Below, in pieces: positions 1 to 10,301 of a stretch of DNA of 64,000 nucleotides. The translations under genes were made by a program, and so were the position numbers. The first letter of the stretch is position 1. Each line of letters starts with the position of its first letter. The notes beneath the pieces are model-generated. The model searched no databases. It saw only the letters and a program-made list of their open reading frames with translations, and was not told where the DNA came from. Origin of the DNA: Hericium rajendrae (taxonomy: Eukaryota; Basidiomycota; Agaricomycetes; Russulales; Hericiaceae); NCBI GenBank assembly GCA_033439255.1, contig CM065885.1, forward strand, positions 1,364,001 through 1,428,000, in the 5' to 3' direction.

Positions 1-475
1 GCCGAAAGTGTTCGATGACGAAGTTCACTGCATCCCCTGTGTCAGCTATAAGATCAAATGAGTGCCAGCGAGGAGAGTGGATGATGAGCATGGACAAGAT
101 GGAGAGCACAGGCACGGCAAAGTTAGCCTCTGGCGTGGTCATCACGTCTTCGTATCTGGGCGGGCACCAGCGAATGAAAATGTCAAGCGGCTGCGACTGT
201 GAACGTTGCAGAAATGCATCCAGGCAGTCAAAATGAATGCGATCGCGTACGATCAGGAGAGTCGTCCAGAGATCGGGTAGCTGGAGGGCAATGTCGCGCC
301 AGTGACGACACACGTGGGAGATGCTGATCTGAACAAAAAGAGGATAGTGGCCGCCGAGATCGTTGATGCGGGTGAACCGTTGTGTACGCTGTGCGGTGCG
401 GAATATCTCGCAGAGCACTTCGGAAGGGACTGTTCCGATGTAACATCGTTTCGTTGCGGGGTTGTCAACGTCCAC
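1..475 (-). pseudogene. F-box protein F1, 5' part only, start codon lost
   Basis: This is the N-terminal part of a basidiomycete F-box protein, running off the left edge. The reading frame from about 475 leftward is open and closely matches F3 at 3940-5517: an F-box segment (SEVLCEIF, then ISHVCRHWRDIALQLPDLW) followed by the conserved QSQPLDIFIRWCP stretch. F-box proteins recruit substrates to SCF ubiquitin ligases; the target is unknown. The codon corresponding to the F3 ATG is GTG here (complement 473-475). The surrounding ACGCCGATGG start context has become ACGCTGGTGG, and no in-frame ATG was seen nearby. The upstream intron acceptor (TTGCAG) is still present. It is either a young pseudogene or uses a non-ATG start. 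The rest of the gene is outside the window. Confidence 0.75.
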
Positions 476-1647
476 CAGCGTCTGCAACGACAGGTGATCA
501 ATATGTTGCACACTTGACAGCGTCGTACACTCACACTCATGATGGAAATCCCCGATATCCAGTCGCAAGTCTCTAACTCTCCTCTTGCAAACGTTACGTT
601 TCTACTGAAAATTGTGGCCGGTTGGTGGTGAATATCCACAAAAAAAAGATAAAAAGCTCACGTATCTACGCCGTTATATACAATCGACACGCCGCGTTGG
701 ATTAAAGGGCTGCACGATGTGGTTTGATTATTGATATGGCAAGTGACTGGGTCCCTGGAGAACAAGACGACACGACGCGCGAGGCGTGACTTGCTCGTGA
801 CGCGACGCGTTCTGTGGGCGCTTATGCTTTCGAGAAAAACATTTCCGGCTCTGGGCCTCATTTCTGTCATGGATTTTGATGTGTATATCGACACGCTTTA
901 CCAAATCAGAATAATTCAAAAAGCTGTTAAGTGACTGATCCATAAGGCGAGTTTCTGACGGAGTAAGAACAAGACAGAAGGCGTGACATGTCTTGTGACT
1001 CGACGCGTCCGTGTCCTGAAGCTGAAGTTCAAGCTCACGCCCGTGGTTATGCTGGCCTCCCACGAGCCCCAAAAATACGGCGATAAGAGCCCGTAGCATT
1101 GTATTCTGACTTGCAATGATATCCAGAGTTTGGCAAATTTGCGATCAGATTATGATTAAGTTAGTGTAGGCCATGCAAAGTAAGTACCACTCGAATACCC
1201 TAGAGGACCCAGCCGTTGCTGCAGCAAGGCGCCTCGGCGTCTCATATGTCACGCATTACGACTCAAGCTTCAAGCTTTTAGTTAGCAAGTGTTTACATCT
1301 AGACACGTCCATAAGCTGTATATGAAGATAAGCTAGAAATGATTCCCGATGCCTTTACTTAAGAATAATGAATGATTATCCGAAATGTACCTCTAACGGC
1401 GCTGGTAGCTCGAGTCTCCCCCAGCAGCTGTGCTTGTCTAGCCGAAAAACCTCTGGATATGAAGGCCTATCCAAGTGAAGGAGATAGGCCCGCTTTCTGT
1501 AAAAAAAGAAAATCCGTGCTCTTGTGTCCAGATATCCTTGACAAAACTTCCAACACGTTGCCTAATATCTCCTCTCCAATGAAGTGCATGATAGACCCGC
1601 ACCACATTTCCCTTGATACATTCTGTCCGAATTTGTGTCGGAGGTGA
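476..1647. other. Intergenic: F1 upstream region and F2 downstream flank
   Basis: No protein gene. Positions 476-1150 are the 5' side of F1 (minus-strand gene) and resemble the 5' side of F3 (about 5520-6160), including a 5'UTR intron, a TTATATACAAT stretch near 675 and a GC-rich box at 768-824. Positions about 1200-1647 resemble the 3' flank of F5 (about 8245-8735), so the flanks were copied together with the genes. Confidence 0.6.
768..824 (-). promoter_or_regulatory. Conserved GC-rich box upstream of F1
   Basis: About 300 bases upstream of the F1 start. On the plus strand it reads as GAGGCGTGAC, a short spacer, GTGACGCGACGCGTT and then TGGGCGCTT. The same box recurs at about the same distance upstream of F2, F3, F5 and F6. 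It contains ACGCGT, the core of the MluI cell-cycle box bound by MBF-type factors in other fungi, and TGACG half-sites. A regulatory role is inferred; simple co-duplication is the alternative. Confidence 0.4.
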
Positions 1648-3213
1648 TTAGGCAGGCCCAGGAGAAACCACATAGCGAACATCTGCGCACAGCTCCACAA
1701 AGCGCGCTGTGCCCACAGGCTCCGTATCGAGTGCCAGCCACGTCTCGACATTCCCCTCTCCATTCTCCAAGAACTGCTCGACGGTGCCCACCACTTCGAG
1801 ATTCTGTTCCATTTGATTTCAAGCTTGGAGTGGTCGGGAGCAAAGTCGGCGAAGAGACGCCTTAGCGGCACACCTGCATTCCTTCTCCCCTCGACGAAGG
1901 GGCGGAGGATCCCTGCTTCAGGGGTCATCAAGACGAGTGTGGTGAGATGCGGCAGGAGGACTGCGGGAGCAATTCCAGTAACAATATGATTCGGAGGCAC
2001 CCTGATGATGATCAGATCGGACAGAGCGGTCTGTAGGTCCTTGCCATCGGGCCAGGCCCTCCGTCTGTTTTCCAGGACCAGTACGCGTTTGCAGTCGCTC
2101 GTAGAATGCGACACGCCACTGTTCCGGCGTACCGCTGGAGATGATGGTGCGCATGCGCACGGCGTGCATGCTCTGCAGCAGCGACGGCGTGGTAGGGAGC
2201 GGCGTCGGCGCCCAGTCAACACCTAGCGGACGTTCCATGAGCAGGTTGAGGATGCTCCCCAGCCACGAGTACGCCCATATGAGGGAGAAGGAACGCAGAC
2301 TGGGCGCGCACAGATGTCGTAGGAAGAATGCAAGCCCGCTGGGCCCGCCCCAGGTAACCTCCAGGCTCTGCAGCGCGGGAAGCTCTAGGGCGGAGGGGAT
2401 TTGAACCGGTTCTTCATCCCTAAACACATGGCACGCGAGCATGGTCAGATTCGGGCACTTGGACAGGATAGTAAACAGCTGCGGCAAAGTGGGGCTAAAT
2501 TCGCTCCATATGCTAGCCAAATTCAATGACTTTAAATGCGTGAAGTCAAGAACAGTCGAGATGCGGGGGTCCCAGTCTATAAAGGCTGATCCAACGGAGA
2601 GCTCTTCAATCCCTGCACCGAATAGCTCGAAGGGAATGATGCGATTCATAATCGTCCGTGGTCTGTACACCACCTCATTTGGCTTTGCTATGATGTACTT
2701 CAGGTTAAGACGGCGGAGCAATGGCACTCGCAGGGGCCTGAATAGTGCAAGGGCGAAGTTGACCGCGGTCCCCGTGCCTGCTACAAGATCTAGTGAGCAC
2801 CAGCGATGGAAGTGAAGGATAAGCACGGAAAACACGGCGAGTATGGGCACCGCCACATTGTCATCGTCCAACTCGTCCTGGTACTTGCGCGGGCACCATC
2901 GAATAATGATGTCGAGCGGCTGCGACTTGGACCTCTCCAGGGACGTTTGAACACGATCCCATTGATAGGAATCGCGGACGATCAGAAGGCTCGTCCAGAG
3001 CTCTGGCAGCCCGAGGGCATTGTCGCGCCACTGGCGACAGACATGGGAGATGGTGATCTGGTCGAAGGATGGATAGCGACCGTTGACATCGTCGAGCTTG
3101 GTGAACCGTTGTATGTCTTTCGCCTCATGGAATATCTGACAGAGAACTTCGGTGGGTATTTCACGGATGGAACGTCGGCCACTGGCAGACCGGTTGTCGA
3201 TGTCCCTCGGCAT
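1648..3213 (-). pseudogene. F-box protein F2, two frameshifts
   Basis: This is a paralogue of F5 (8736-10301), of the same length and with matching 3' flank. The first frame (3213 to about 2090) carries the F-box (PTEVLCQIF, SHVCRQWRDNALGLPELW) and the LRR-like middle region. A deletion of about 5 nt near 2083-2090 shifts the frame. The C-terminal part continues in another frame (LTTLVLMTPEAGILRPFVEG) until a deletion of about 4 nt near 1806-1811 shifts it again. The true end (TAA at 1648-1650) then follows VVSPGPA, as in F5. The start also differs: the codon equivalent to the paralogues' ATG is AGG, while the ACG two codons upstream has become ATG (3211-3213). The intron acceptor CTTGCAG directly precedes it. 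A short N-terminal product ending after the first frameshift is possible. Confidence 0.8.
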
Positions 3214-3939
3214 CTGCAAGGGTAATGGATGAGGATGCGGCTACGCATGCCGAAAAGGTATGATATACTCACTGCGCTCATGAATGATTAAAATTCAAAA
3301 TCTTTCTTTGGCCTATGCTTCAGTGATGAGCGCTGAGCGCTTGAGCTCGCAGTGCGATGCTGAAGATTGCAGTCAGTTGGAAGATCCTCTACGATGAAAG
3401 ATAGAAAACTCACAGATATGCGTGGGTCAATAAGATCGACGTGCAAGCACCAGGTACAGCGCTGAACGATGCTATTTGATTGTTAATCTAGCAAGTAACG
3501 AGATGGTGGAGCCAGTCAGACAAAAGATCGTAACGACACGACGCGCGAGCGAGGCGTGACATACTTGTGACGCGACGCGTTTTATGGGCGCTTGTAGGCG
3601 CGAGAGCAGGAATCACAGCAGATATAATCCGGACCAAAGTTCGGACACAGTACTGGAGTTCTCCAGAAACCTGGCTGACAGACCTATTATATGGTCGATG
3701 TAGTGCGTATGAACGGCTGAGCATCCCGAAATACGAGCATACCAAGTGTCTTTGGGTAAATAAGATGCCTGCTTTGAAGACGCGTCTTCCGACCAGGGAA
3801 TCAGATTTCACCGGCGTGGCAATCAAATCGACATTGGTCTAGATAAGATTTTTACAGACCAGACCGCACGATGCACATGTTGGCTTAATTCCCATTCAGG
3901 TTATCCCACCGGTGAGCAATTCCTGGGATCTCCTTGTGC
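3214..3939. other. Intergenic between F2 and F3
   Basis: Holds the F2 5'UTR intron (GTGAGT donor near 3270, acceptor CTTGCAG next to the ATG), the GC-rich box at 3534-3593, and about 340 bases near the F3 stop in which nothing recognisable was seen. No coding potential beyond short chance ORFs. Confidence 0.5.
3534..3593 (-). promoter_or_regulatory. Conserved GC-rich box upstream of F2
   Basis: Same box as at 768-824: GAGGCGTGAC, short spacer, TGTGACGCGACGCGTT, then TGGGCGCTT. It lies about 320-380 bases upstream of the F2 ATG. Contains ACGCGT. Function inferred only. Confidence 0.4.
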
Positions 3940-5517
3940 CTACCGGCTCCTAGTAATTACACTCCGCGGAAAAGCACGCCCGCTGCGAAACAGACAGCCA
4001 ACGTCAGTGCACAGCTCCCGAGCCGGCACCGTGCCTACAGGCTCTGCATCGAGTGCCAGCCACGCCTCGACGTTCCCGTCCCCATTCGCTCTGAACCGTT
4101 CTGTGATCCCGAGGACCTCCAGATTCTTCTCCAACCATCCAACCTCTGGTCCGGAGATACCCGCGGCGAAATCAGAGAATAGCCGCTTCAGTGGCACGCC
4201 CGCGTTTTTTCTGCCCTCGACGAACGGGCGGAGGAGCCCTGGTTCGGGTGCTGTCACGACGAGGGTAGTGAGGTTCGGTAGGAGAATCGCCGACGAAGCG
4301 TTGTTTAGAGGTGCTACATTGACCAGATCCGAAAGAGCGGTCTTCAGGCCGTCAGGATCGGCGTCTGGAGTACTCTCCAGAATGAGCACGCGCACGTCCT
4401 GCATGTGCTCGTAGAACGCGAGACGCCACTGCTCTGTGAGATAAGTCATCGGTGTGCGGATGCGCAGGGCGCGGAGACGCTGGATGAACGACGGTGCGGT
4501 AGGGAGGGGCGTTGGTGTCCATTCGAGATCCAATTCGCGCCCCATGAGTGCGTTGACCGTCTTGCCGGACAGGACGTCGGATTTAAGTGAGAATGAGCGC
4601 AGCCTGGGTGAGGATAGGTTCTGAAGGAAGGCAAATAACTGCACGGGTGTATCCTTGGAAGTAAATTCCAGGTTCTGCAGTGCGCCGAGCTCGAGAGGGA
4701 TGGAGAGCTGGATCGGCTCGTCATCCACGGCGCCGCAGACGAGCGTCGTCAAATTTGGACATCCAGACAAGACGGTGAACAGCTGCGGGATCGTGGGATT
4801 GACTTCGGTGAACGTATTTCCCAAAGTCAACGACTTGAGGCCTGTGAGACCGAGAGCGTCTGAGATGGGGTAGTTCCAGTCTACATATGCCGCGCCAATG
4901 GAGAGCTCTTCAAGCTTTGCGCCGAAAAGGTCGAAAGGCACGCCAGGATCCACATTTTGCCACGGCTCATAGCGCGTCTCGTGTGGCACGGCCGTGACGT
5001 ACTGCAGACAAAGGCGACGGAGCAGCGGAACGCGCAATGGCCGAAGCTGTTCGAGGACAAAATTCACCGCATCCCCGGTGTCTGCTATTAGGTCGAGCGA
5101 GCGCCAGCGGGGAGAGTGGGTGATGAGCATGGACAGGACGGAGAGCACAGGCACAGCAAAGCTAGCCTCTGGGGTGTCCATCACCTCGTCTTCGTATCTG
5201 CGCGGACACCAGCGAATGATAATATCAAGCGGCTGTGACTGTGAACGCTGGAGAAACGCATCCAGGAAGTCAAAATGAATGCGATCGCGTACGATCAGAA
5301 GAGTCGTCCAGAGATCGGGTAGCTGGAGGGTAATGTCGCGCCAATGACGACACACGTGAGAGATGCTGATCTGAACAAGGAAAGGATAGCGGCCGTTGAG
5401 ATCGTCGATGCGGGGGAACCGTTGTGTGTGTTGCGCGGTGCGGAAAATCTCGCAGAGCACTTCGGTAGGAACTGCTCTGATGCAACATCGCTTCGTTGCG
5501 GGGTCATTAACATCCAT
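3940..5517 (-). CDS. F-box protein F3 (525 aa), intact
   Basis: Single-exon coding region from ATG at 5515-5517 to TAG at 3940-3942. Residues about 12-65 form an F-box-like domain (PTEVLCEIF, ISHVCRHWRD, LQLPDLWTTL), the segment that docks on Skp1 in SCF ubiquitin ligases. The remainder is a Leu-rich region with weak LRR-like periodicity (LTGLKSLTLG, CPNLTTLVC, LRSFSLKS), the presumed substrate-binding part. It ends with a family-typical block (VEGRKNAGVPLKRLFSDFA, then AWLALDAEPVGT). The extreme C-terminus differs from F5 (SGRAFPRSVITRSR). An intron in the 5' leader ends at GTTGTAG, followed by ACGCCG and the ATG; the matching donor is GTGAGT near 5573. F1 is the closest paralogue. Function as an SCF adaptor follows from the family; the substrate is unknown. 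Confidence 0.85.
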   Translation of the reverse strand: MDVNDPATKRCCIRAVPTEVLCEIFRTAQHTQRFPRIDDLNGRYPFLVQISISHVCRHWRDITLQLPDLWTTLLIVRDRIHFDFLDAFLQRSQSQPLDIIIRWCPRRYEDEVMDTPEASFAVPVLSVLSMLITHSPRWRSLDLIADTGDAVNFVLEQLRPLRVPLLRRLCLQYVTAVPHETRYEPWQNVDPGVPFDLFGAKLEELSIGAAYVDWNYPISDALGLTGLKSLTLGNTFTEVNPTIPQLFTVLSGCPNLTTLVCGAVDDEPIQLSIPLELGALQNLEFTSKDTPVQLFAFLQNLSSPRLRSFSLKSDVLSGKTVNALMGRELDLEWTPTPLPTAPSFIQRLRALRIRTPMTYLTEQWRLAFYEHMQDVRVLILESTPDADPDGLKTALSDLVNVAPLNNASSAILLPNLTTLVVTAPEPGLLRPFVEGRKNAGVPLKRLFSDFAAGISGPEVGWLEKNLEVLGITERFRANGDGNVEAWLALDAEPVGTVPARELCTDVGCLFRSGRAFPRSVITRSR

Positions 5518-6216
5518 CGGCGTCTACAACAAAAGGTGGTCAATATGCTGCATGTTTGACGGCGTAGTGCACTCACACTCATGATGGGAAAATCCTCGAC
5601 AAACTGTACGTAGAGTTTCACAAGTCTTCTCTTGCGAATGTTACGCTTCTACTGAAAATTGTAGCACGTTAGTGGTGGTTATCCAGAAAGAATACTAAAC
5701 TCACATATTTGTGCCGTTATACACAATTGACACCCTGCACCAGGGGCAAAGGGCTGGACGATGTGGTTTGATTATAGATCTGGCAAGCAGCCGGATGATG
5801 GAGCAAGTCGGACAAAGATTGGACACGATGCGCGATGCGTGACTTCCCTGTGACGCGACGCGTTCTGCGGGCGCTAGCGCTTTCAAAAAAACCCGTCGTC
5901 CTTTTGTGGTCCGAAATACTTGAGTATATTTTGGACACGCTGAACCAAGACAAGAGGATGCACAAGGCTGTCTGATCATACTGCAAGTCAGTAGTTCTGA
6001 TGGAGCAAGGACAGAGACAAGACGCGTCAAATTTCTTGACGCAACGCGTCCGTCTCCTACTCCGAGGCTCGAGCTCACGCCCGTGCTCGCACTAGCCTCG
6101 CTGCAAGCCTTAAAATATGGCGATAAGATCAAGTTGAGTACTGTATACAAGGCTGTCTGTAATTTGGCAAATCTCTGATGAAAGTATGATTAGGTTGATG
6201 TCGCCCATGGAAAGTA
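5518..6216. other. Intergenic between F3 and F4
   Basis: F3 5' region with leader intron, the GC-rich box (5821-5875) and a second, weaker GACGCGTC-containing stretch near 6030, matching the F1 upstream region. A TTATACACAAT stretch near 5715 aligns with the F1 copy. Past about 6160 the similarity fades and nothing else is seen before the F4 stop codon. Confidence 0.5.
5821..5875 (-). promoter_or_regulatory. Conserved GC-rich box upstream of F3
   Basis: Same box as upstream of F1: GCGCGATGCGTGAC, spacer, TGTGACGCGACGCGTT, then GCGGGCGCT. It lies about 305-360 bases upstream of the F3 ATG. Contains ACGCGT and TGACG half-sites. Regulatory role inferred. Confidence 0.4.
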
Positions 6217-7821
6217 TTACCTGTACGCAGTAGGCCACGCTGTTATGTCGGCTGGAAGCTCAATATTCCACTGTGAAAACCTCATATCGCACTCAACACT
6301 TGCGAGCAGTTCCTGGAATCTCGCCGTTCCTATAGGCTCTGCATCAAGAGCCAACCACGTCTCTACATTTCCCTTGGCTGCTTCCTGGAAGCCGTCAACC
6401 ATGCCGACAACCTCCAAGTGGTCAAGCATCCACAAAATGTCCGGATGATCATAGACGGCGGCAAAGTCGGCATATATCCTCTTCAAAGGCACGCCGGCAT
6501 TTATTCTGCCCTCCAAGAATGGATGCATGGACTCCGTGGACGATTCCATGACGATGAGGCTCGTGAGGCGCGGAAGAAGAATCGAAGACGTTTGGCCATC
6601 GTTGCCTTGGTAAGGATAGTTTTCAAGAAGATCTGAAAGAGCAGTCTGTAAACCGGCATCTGGGGAAAGAGGATTGTTGTCAAGAACGAGAACACGCAGG
6701 TTCCGCATATGCCCCCAGAACGTAAGACGCTGCGCCCTTGGAAGGGTAGGATTTGGGCACTGGATTCGGAGGCCAAGTAGCGTTTGGAGTATCGAAGGTC
6801 TTAACAACTGACTTGGAATGTCTTCCCAATCGAATCCGATCTCGCGGCCCATGAGTACGTCGAGTAAGTCACCACTGGACCAGCCTGGATTGTCCTGAAG
6901 CGAGAAGGAACGAAGAGCTGGCATGTTCAGATGCTGCAAGAAAATCTGTAACAGAAGCATTGTCTGGGGTATCCAAATCTCCAAGTCCTTCAGGAGCGGT
7001 AATTCGACGACCGGTATGTGATTGTCCATGATATCAGGGAGTTCTGCTTCCAAATGAAATGTTGTTATGCCAGGACTCTTGACCAAGATGTTAAATACAT
7101 GGTGCATAGTAGGATTGATCCACTCATACGAGCTTGAGTAAGTCAAGGACTTCAGGTCGGCAAAAACGCATTGATCCCAGTCCAGGTAGACCGATTCGAG
7201 TGAAACCTCCTCCAACTGCATCGGGACACCGGAGAGTCCGAAGGGAACAAACGGATTATACTCATCTCCTAGCACGCTGAAATCTTCGTCTAGTACAGAT
7301 GGGATATAGACTAGACGAAGTCGCCGCAGAGATGGTGCCCGAAGTGGCCACAGCATTTCGAGAACGAACGCCATTGTCCTCCAAATGTCTATGCCAACGT
7401 CCAGCGAATGCCAACGGTGCAGATGCGGTAGGAGGATGGACATGACACAATGCATGGGGATGAAAGGCTCCAATTCAAAATCTTCTTCGTCTTCGGTTTC
7501 ATAGCAGCGCGGACACCATCGGATGACCATATCGAGCGGCAGCGACTTCGATCGTTGCAAGAACGCATCGACACGCTCTAAATGTTTGTGACTGCGGTGT
7601 ATCACGATGCTCGTCCAGAGCTCCGGAAGATGAAGGGCGATGTTACGCCAGTGACGACATACGTGAGAGATGGGTATCTGGTAGAGGTTGGGGTAGCGGC
7701 CGTTTGTGTCGTCAATTTCGGTGAGTTGGTGCGCATCCCTGAGAGTACGGAAAATGTCGCAGAGCACCTCCACGGGCATGGCGCTGATGTAACATGCTTC
7801 AGAAATAACATCGACTTCCAT
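6217..7821 (-). CDS. F-box protein F4 (534 aa), divergent paralogue
   Basis: Single-exon coding region; ATG at 7819-7821, TAA at 6217-6219. The F-box is near residues 14-70 (PVEVLCDIFRTL, ISHVCRHWRNIALHLPELW). The conserved LDMVIRWCPRCYE segment follows, then a Leu-rich C-terminal region (LNMPALRSFSL, ILLPRLTSLIVM, FLEGRINAGVPLKRIYADFA, WLALDAEPIGTARFQELLA). It is clearly homologous to F1-F3 and F5 but much more diverged, and its upstream DNA lacks the GC-rich box of the others. A degraded relative of this particular gene lies at 36721-37115. Probable SCF substrate adaptor; target unknown. Confidence 0.85.
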   Translation of the reverse strand: MEVDVISEACYISAMPVEVLCDIFRTLRDAHQLTEIDDTNGRYPNLYQIPISHVCRHWRNIALHLPELWTSIVIHRSHKHLERVDAFLQRSKSLPLDMVIRWCPRCYETEDEEDFELEPFIPMHCVMSILLPHLHRWHSLDVGIDIWRTMAFVLEMLWPLRAPSLRRLRLVYIPSVLDEDFSVLGDEYNPFVPFGLSGVPMQLEEVSLESVYLDWDQCVFADLKSLTYSSSYEWINPTMHHVFNILVKSPGITTFHLEAELPDIMDNHIPVVELPLLKDLEIWIPQTMLLLQIFLQHLNMPALRSFSLQDNPGWSSGDLLDVLMGREIGFDWEDIPSQLLRPSILQTLLGLRIQCPNPTLPRAQRLTFWGHMRNLRVLVLDNNPLSPDAGLQTALSDLLENYPYQGNDGQTSSILLPRLTSLIVMESSTESMHPFLEGRINAGVPLKRIYADFAAVYDHPDILWMLDHLEVVGMVDGFQEAAKGNVETWLALDAEPIGTARFQELLASVECDMRFSQWNIELPADITAWPTAYR

Positions 7822-8735
7822 CAAGTCCTACGATTTGGTGAGAATGAATTTGCAGGCTGTACTGAGAGATCTCATGTGTACTCACAACAATATGCTCAGG
7901 AGCCGGGATTTCGGAGGCCCAAGCTCTAATTGGCGAGCCGTGTGATAATAGTCAGCACTACGACCAATCGTTGCTATGCGCGCCTAGCGGGCTTATGTTG
8001 ACTCTAGTGCACGAAGCAGGTTGACGCAGGTGTAAAGATGTTGAGCATGCGCACTGCTGGCCAGCACACTCAGGGGCAGTGAACGGCTAGGGCCTAATTT
8101 ATTAAAAACTGAGAACTAGTCAGGAATGAAAAACAACGACAAATGAGGAGTGAATATACCAGTCTGGACAGCCGCTCCTGCTTCGAAGAATCAAAGATCT
8201 GACTTGCCAATGACCGGAATGACCATCCAGACGTTGACGGTTAGAGGCACGAATACCGGGCCGTTGCTGCAAGGCGCTTCGGCGTGTCACGCGTCACGCT
8301 TTGCGATTCGCTACGCAAACTGGATCACAGTGACGGTTCAGATCGTTCAGACGTCCAAGCTTTCATTGTTTCAAGTTCAAGTCCTTCAGGTTATCAACTA
8401 GTAAGTATCTCGTCTATCCGTCTATAATACGCATGTGAAGAGATGCTGGAAATGGTCCTCGATACCTTTTCTCTAGAATAATCAATCACTATTCGACATG
8501 TACAATAGACGGCGCCGACAGCTCGAGTTTCCTCCAGCAGCCACGCTCCAAGGTCTAGTCAGGGAACCTCGGGATATGAAGATTTATCCAAGCGATAGAG
8601 AAAGGCTCGCTGCCTGCGAAGAAATTCCATAACCTCATGCTTCCTAATATCTCCCCTTCAGTGAAGCGCACATATAAGCTCATCGCACCGGCTTTACTTT
8701 CGCATATCTCCTGTCCGAAATTATCTCGAAGGCGT
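7822..8735. other. Intergenic between F4 and F5
   Basis: No gene. Positions 8245-8735 are the F5 3' flank and resemble 1200-1647 (the F2 3' flank), sharing a GCTGCAAGGCGCNTCGGCGT-like stretch and a CCTAATATCTCC stretch. The part nearest F4 (7822-8240) shows no match to the other F-box promoters. Confidence 0.5.
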
Positions 8736-10301
8736 TCAGGCGGGCCGAGGGGAAACGACACAGCCGACATCTGTGCAAAGTTCCACGAACCGCGCAGTAC
8801 CCACAGGCTCCGTATCGAGCGCCAGCCACGTTTCGACATTCCCATCCCCGTTCTCCAAGAACTGCCTGACAGTGCCCACAACCTCCAAATTCTGCCTCAG
8901 CCACTCCATCTCAAGTGTAGGGTGGTCGGGAGCGAAGTCGGCGAAAAGCCGCTTCAGCGGTACGCCTGCGTTCCGTCTCCCCTCGACGAAGGGGCGGAGG
9001 AGCCCTGGTTGGGGGTACATCAAGACGAAGGTGGTGAGGCAGGGCAAGAGGACCGCCGGCGTCGTGCTGGCACTGCTGTGGTTCGGAGGTGTCCCGCTGA
9101 CCAGATCAGTCAACACGGTCGGCAGGTCATTTTCGTTCTGGGCCGACGTGTTTTCGAGGACGAGCACGTGGATGTCTTGCAACCGCTCGTAGAACCCATG
9201 GCGCCATTCTGCCGGCAGGAATGCCATCGGTGTGCGGGTGCGCAGAGCGCGCAGGCGCTGCAGGAACGACGGTGCGTCGGGGAGTGGTGTCGGCGCCCAT
9301 TCGAGGAGCGGCGGGCGTTCCATGAGCGCGTTGAGGACGGATCCTGCTAGGGACAGGGCACATTTGAGCGAGAAGGAACGGAGCTTTGGTGCGGAGAGAT
9401 GATGTAGCAGGGCGGCGACGTGTTCGTTGCTATACCACATGAGCTCCAAGCTCTGTAATGCAGAAAGCTTGACGTCGAAGAGCTGGATGGGCGATTCATC
9501 CGGGAATGCGCCGCAGTGAAGCATGGTCAAATTCGGGCACCTGGATAGGATGCTAAAAAGCTGCGGCATGGTTGGGCCGACCGGAATAAACCCATTGCAC
9601 AATATCAATGATTTGAGGCCGGCGAAATCGAGACCTGTGGAATTGGGACCTGTGAAGACGGGGTTGCCCCAGTCCACGAAGGCTTCGGCAATGGAGAGCT
9701 CTTCGAGTTGCGCACCAAAGACTTCGAAGGGGGCAATGGGGCTCATAATTTGCCACGGTGCAGAGCGCCCCTCGTTTGGGGGTGTGATGTACTTCAGGCT
9801 GAGGCGCCGAAGCAACGGCACACGCAGCGGTCGCAGCACTGCAAGCGCAAAATTGACCGCGTTCCCTGTATCCCCTACAAGATCAAACGAGTACCAGCGG
9901 TGGGAATGGAGGGAGAGCATGGACAAGACGGAAAGGATGGGCACGGCGAAGTTGGCTCCCGTCACCTCGTCTTCATATCGGCGTGGGCACCAACGGATGA
10001 TGATGTCGAGCGGCTGCGACTGCGATCTCTCCAGAAACGTGTCGATACGATCCCAAGTATAGGAATCGCGGACGATCAGGAGCGTCGTCCAGAGCTCGGG
10101 CAGCCGGAGGGCATTGTCGCGCCAGTGACGACAGACGTGGGAGATGGCGATTTGGTCGAAGGATGGATAGCGACCGTTGACATCGTCGAGCTCGGTGAAC
10201 CGTTGTATGTCTTTTGCGGCACGGAATATCTGGCAGAGCACTTCGGTGGGTATCGCTCTGATTGTGCGTCGGTCACCGGCAGACCGGCTGTCGATGGCCA
10301 T
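8736..10301 (-). CDS. F-box protein F5 (521 aa), intact
   Basis: Single-exon coding region from ATG at 10299-10301 to TGA at 8736-8738. The frame is open further upstream but holds no earlier ATG. F-box domain at residues about 14-70 (IPTEVLCQIFRAAKDIQ, ISHVCRHWRDNALRLPELW), a QSQPLDIIIRWCPRRYEDE segment, LRR-like middle (LDFAGLKSLILC, CPNLTMLHCG) and a C-terminal FVEGRRNAGVPLKRLFADFA / WLALDTEPVGTARFVELC block. It is the intact sister of F2. The leader intron seen in the other copies seems affected here: the base pattern before the start is TTGCGGACGCCG rather than TTGCAGACGCCG, so the acceptor AG is gone. The leader may stay unspliced or use another site. Expected role: Skp1-binding adaptor of an SCF complex. 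Confidence 0.85.
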   Translation of the reverse strand: MAIDSRSAGDRRTIRAIPTEVLCQIFRAAKDIQRFTELDDVNGRYPSFDQIAISHVCRHWRDNALRLPELWTTLLIVRDSYTWDRIDTFLERSQSQPLDIIIRWCPRRYEDEVTGANFAVPILSVLSMLSLHSHRWYSFDLVGDTGNAVNFALAVLRPLRVPLLRRLSLKYITPPNEGRSAPWQIMSPIAPFEVFGAQLEELSIAEAFVDWGNPVFTGPNSTGLDFAGLKSLILCNGFIPVGPTMPQLFSILSRCPNLTMLHCGAFPDESPIQLFDVKLSALQSLELMWYSNEHVAALLHHLSAPKLRSFSLKCALSLAGSVLNALMERPPLLEWAPTPLPDAPSFLQRLRALRTRTPMAFLPAEWRHGFYERLQDIHVLVLENTSAQNENDLPTVLTDLVSGTPPNHSSASTTPAVLLPCLTTFVLMYPQPGLLRPFVEGRRNAGVPLKRLFADFAPDHPTLEMEWLRQNLEVVGTVRQFLENGDGNVETWLALDTEPVGTARFVELCTDVGCVVSPRPA

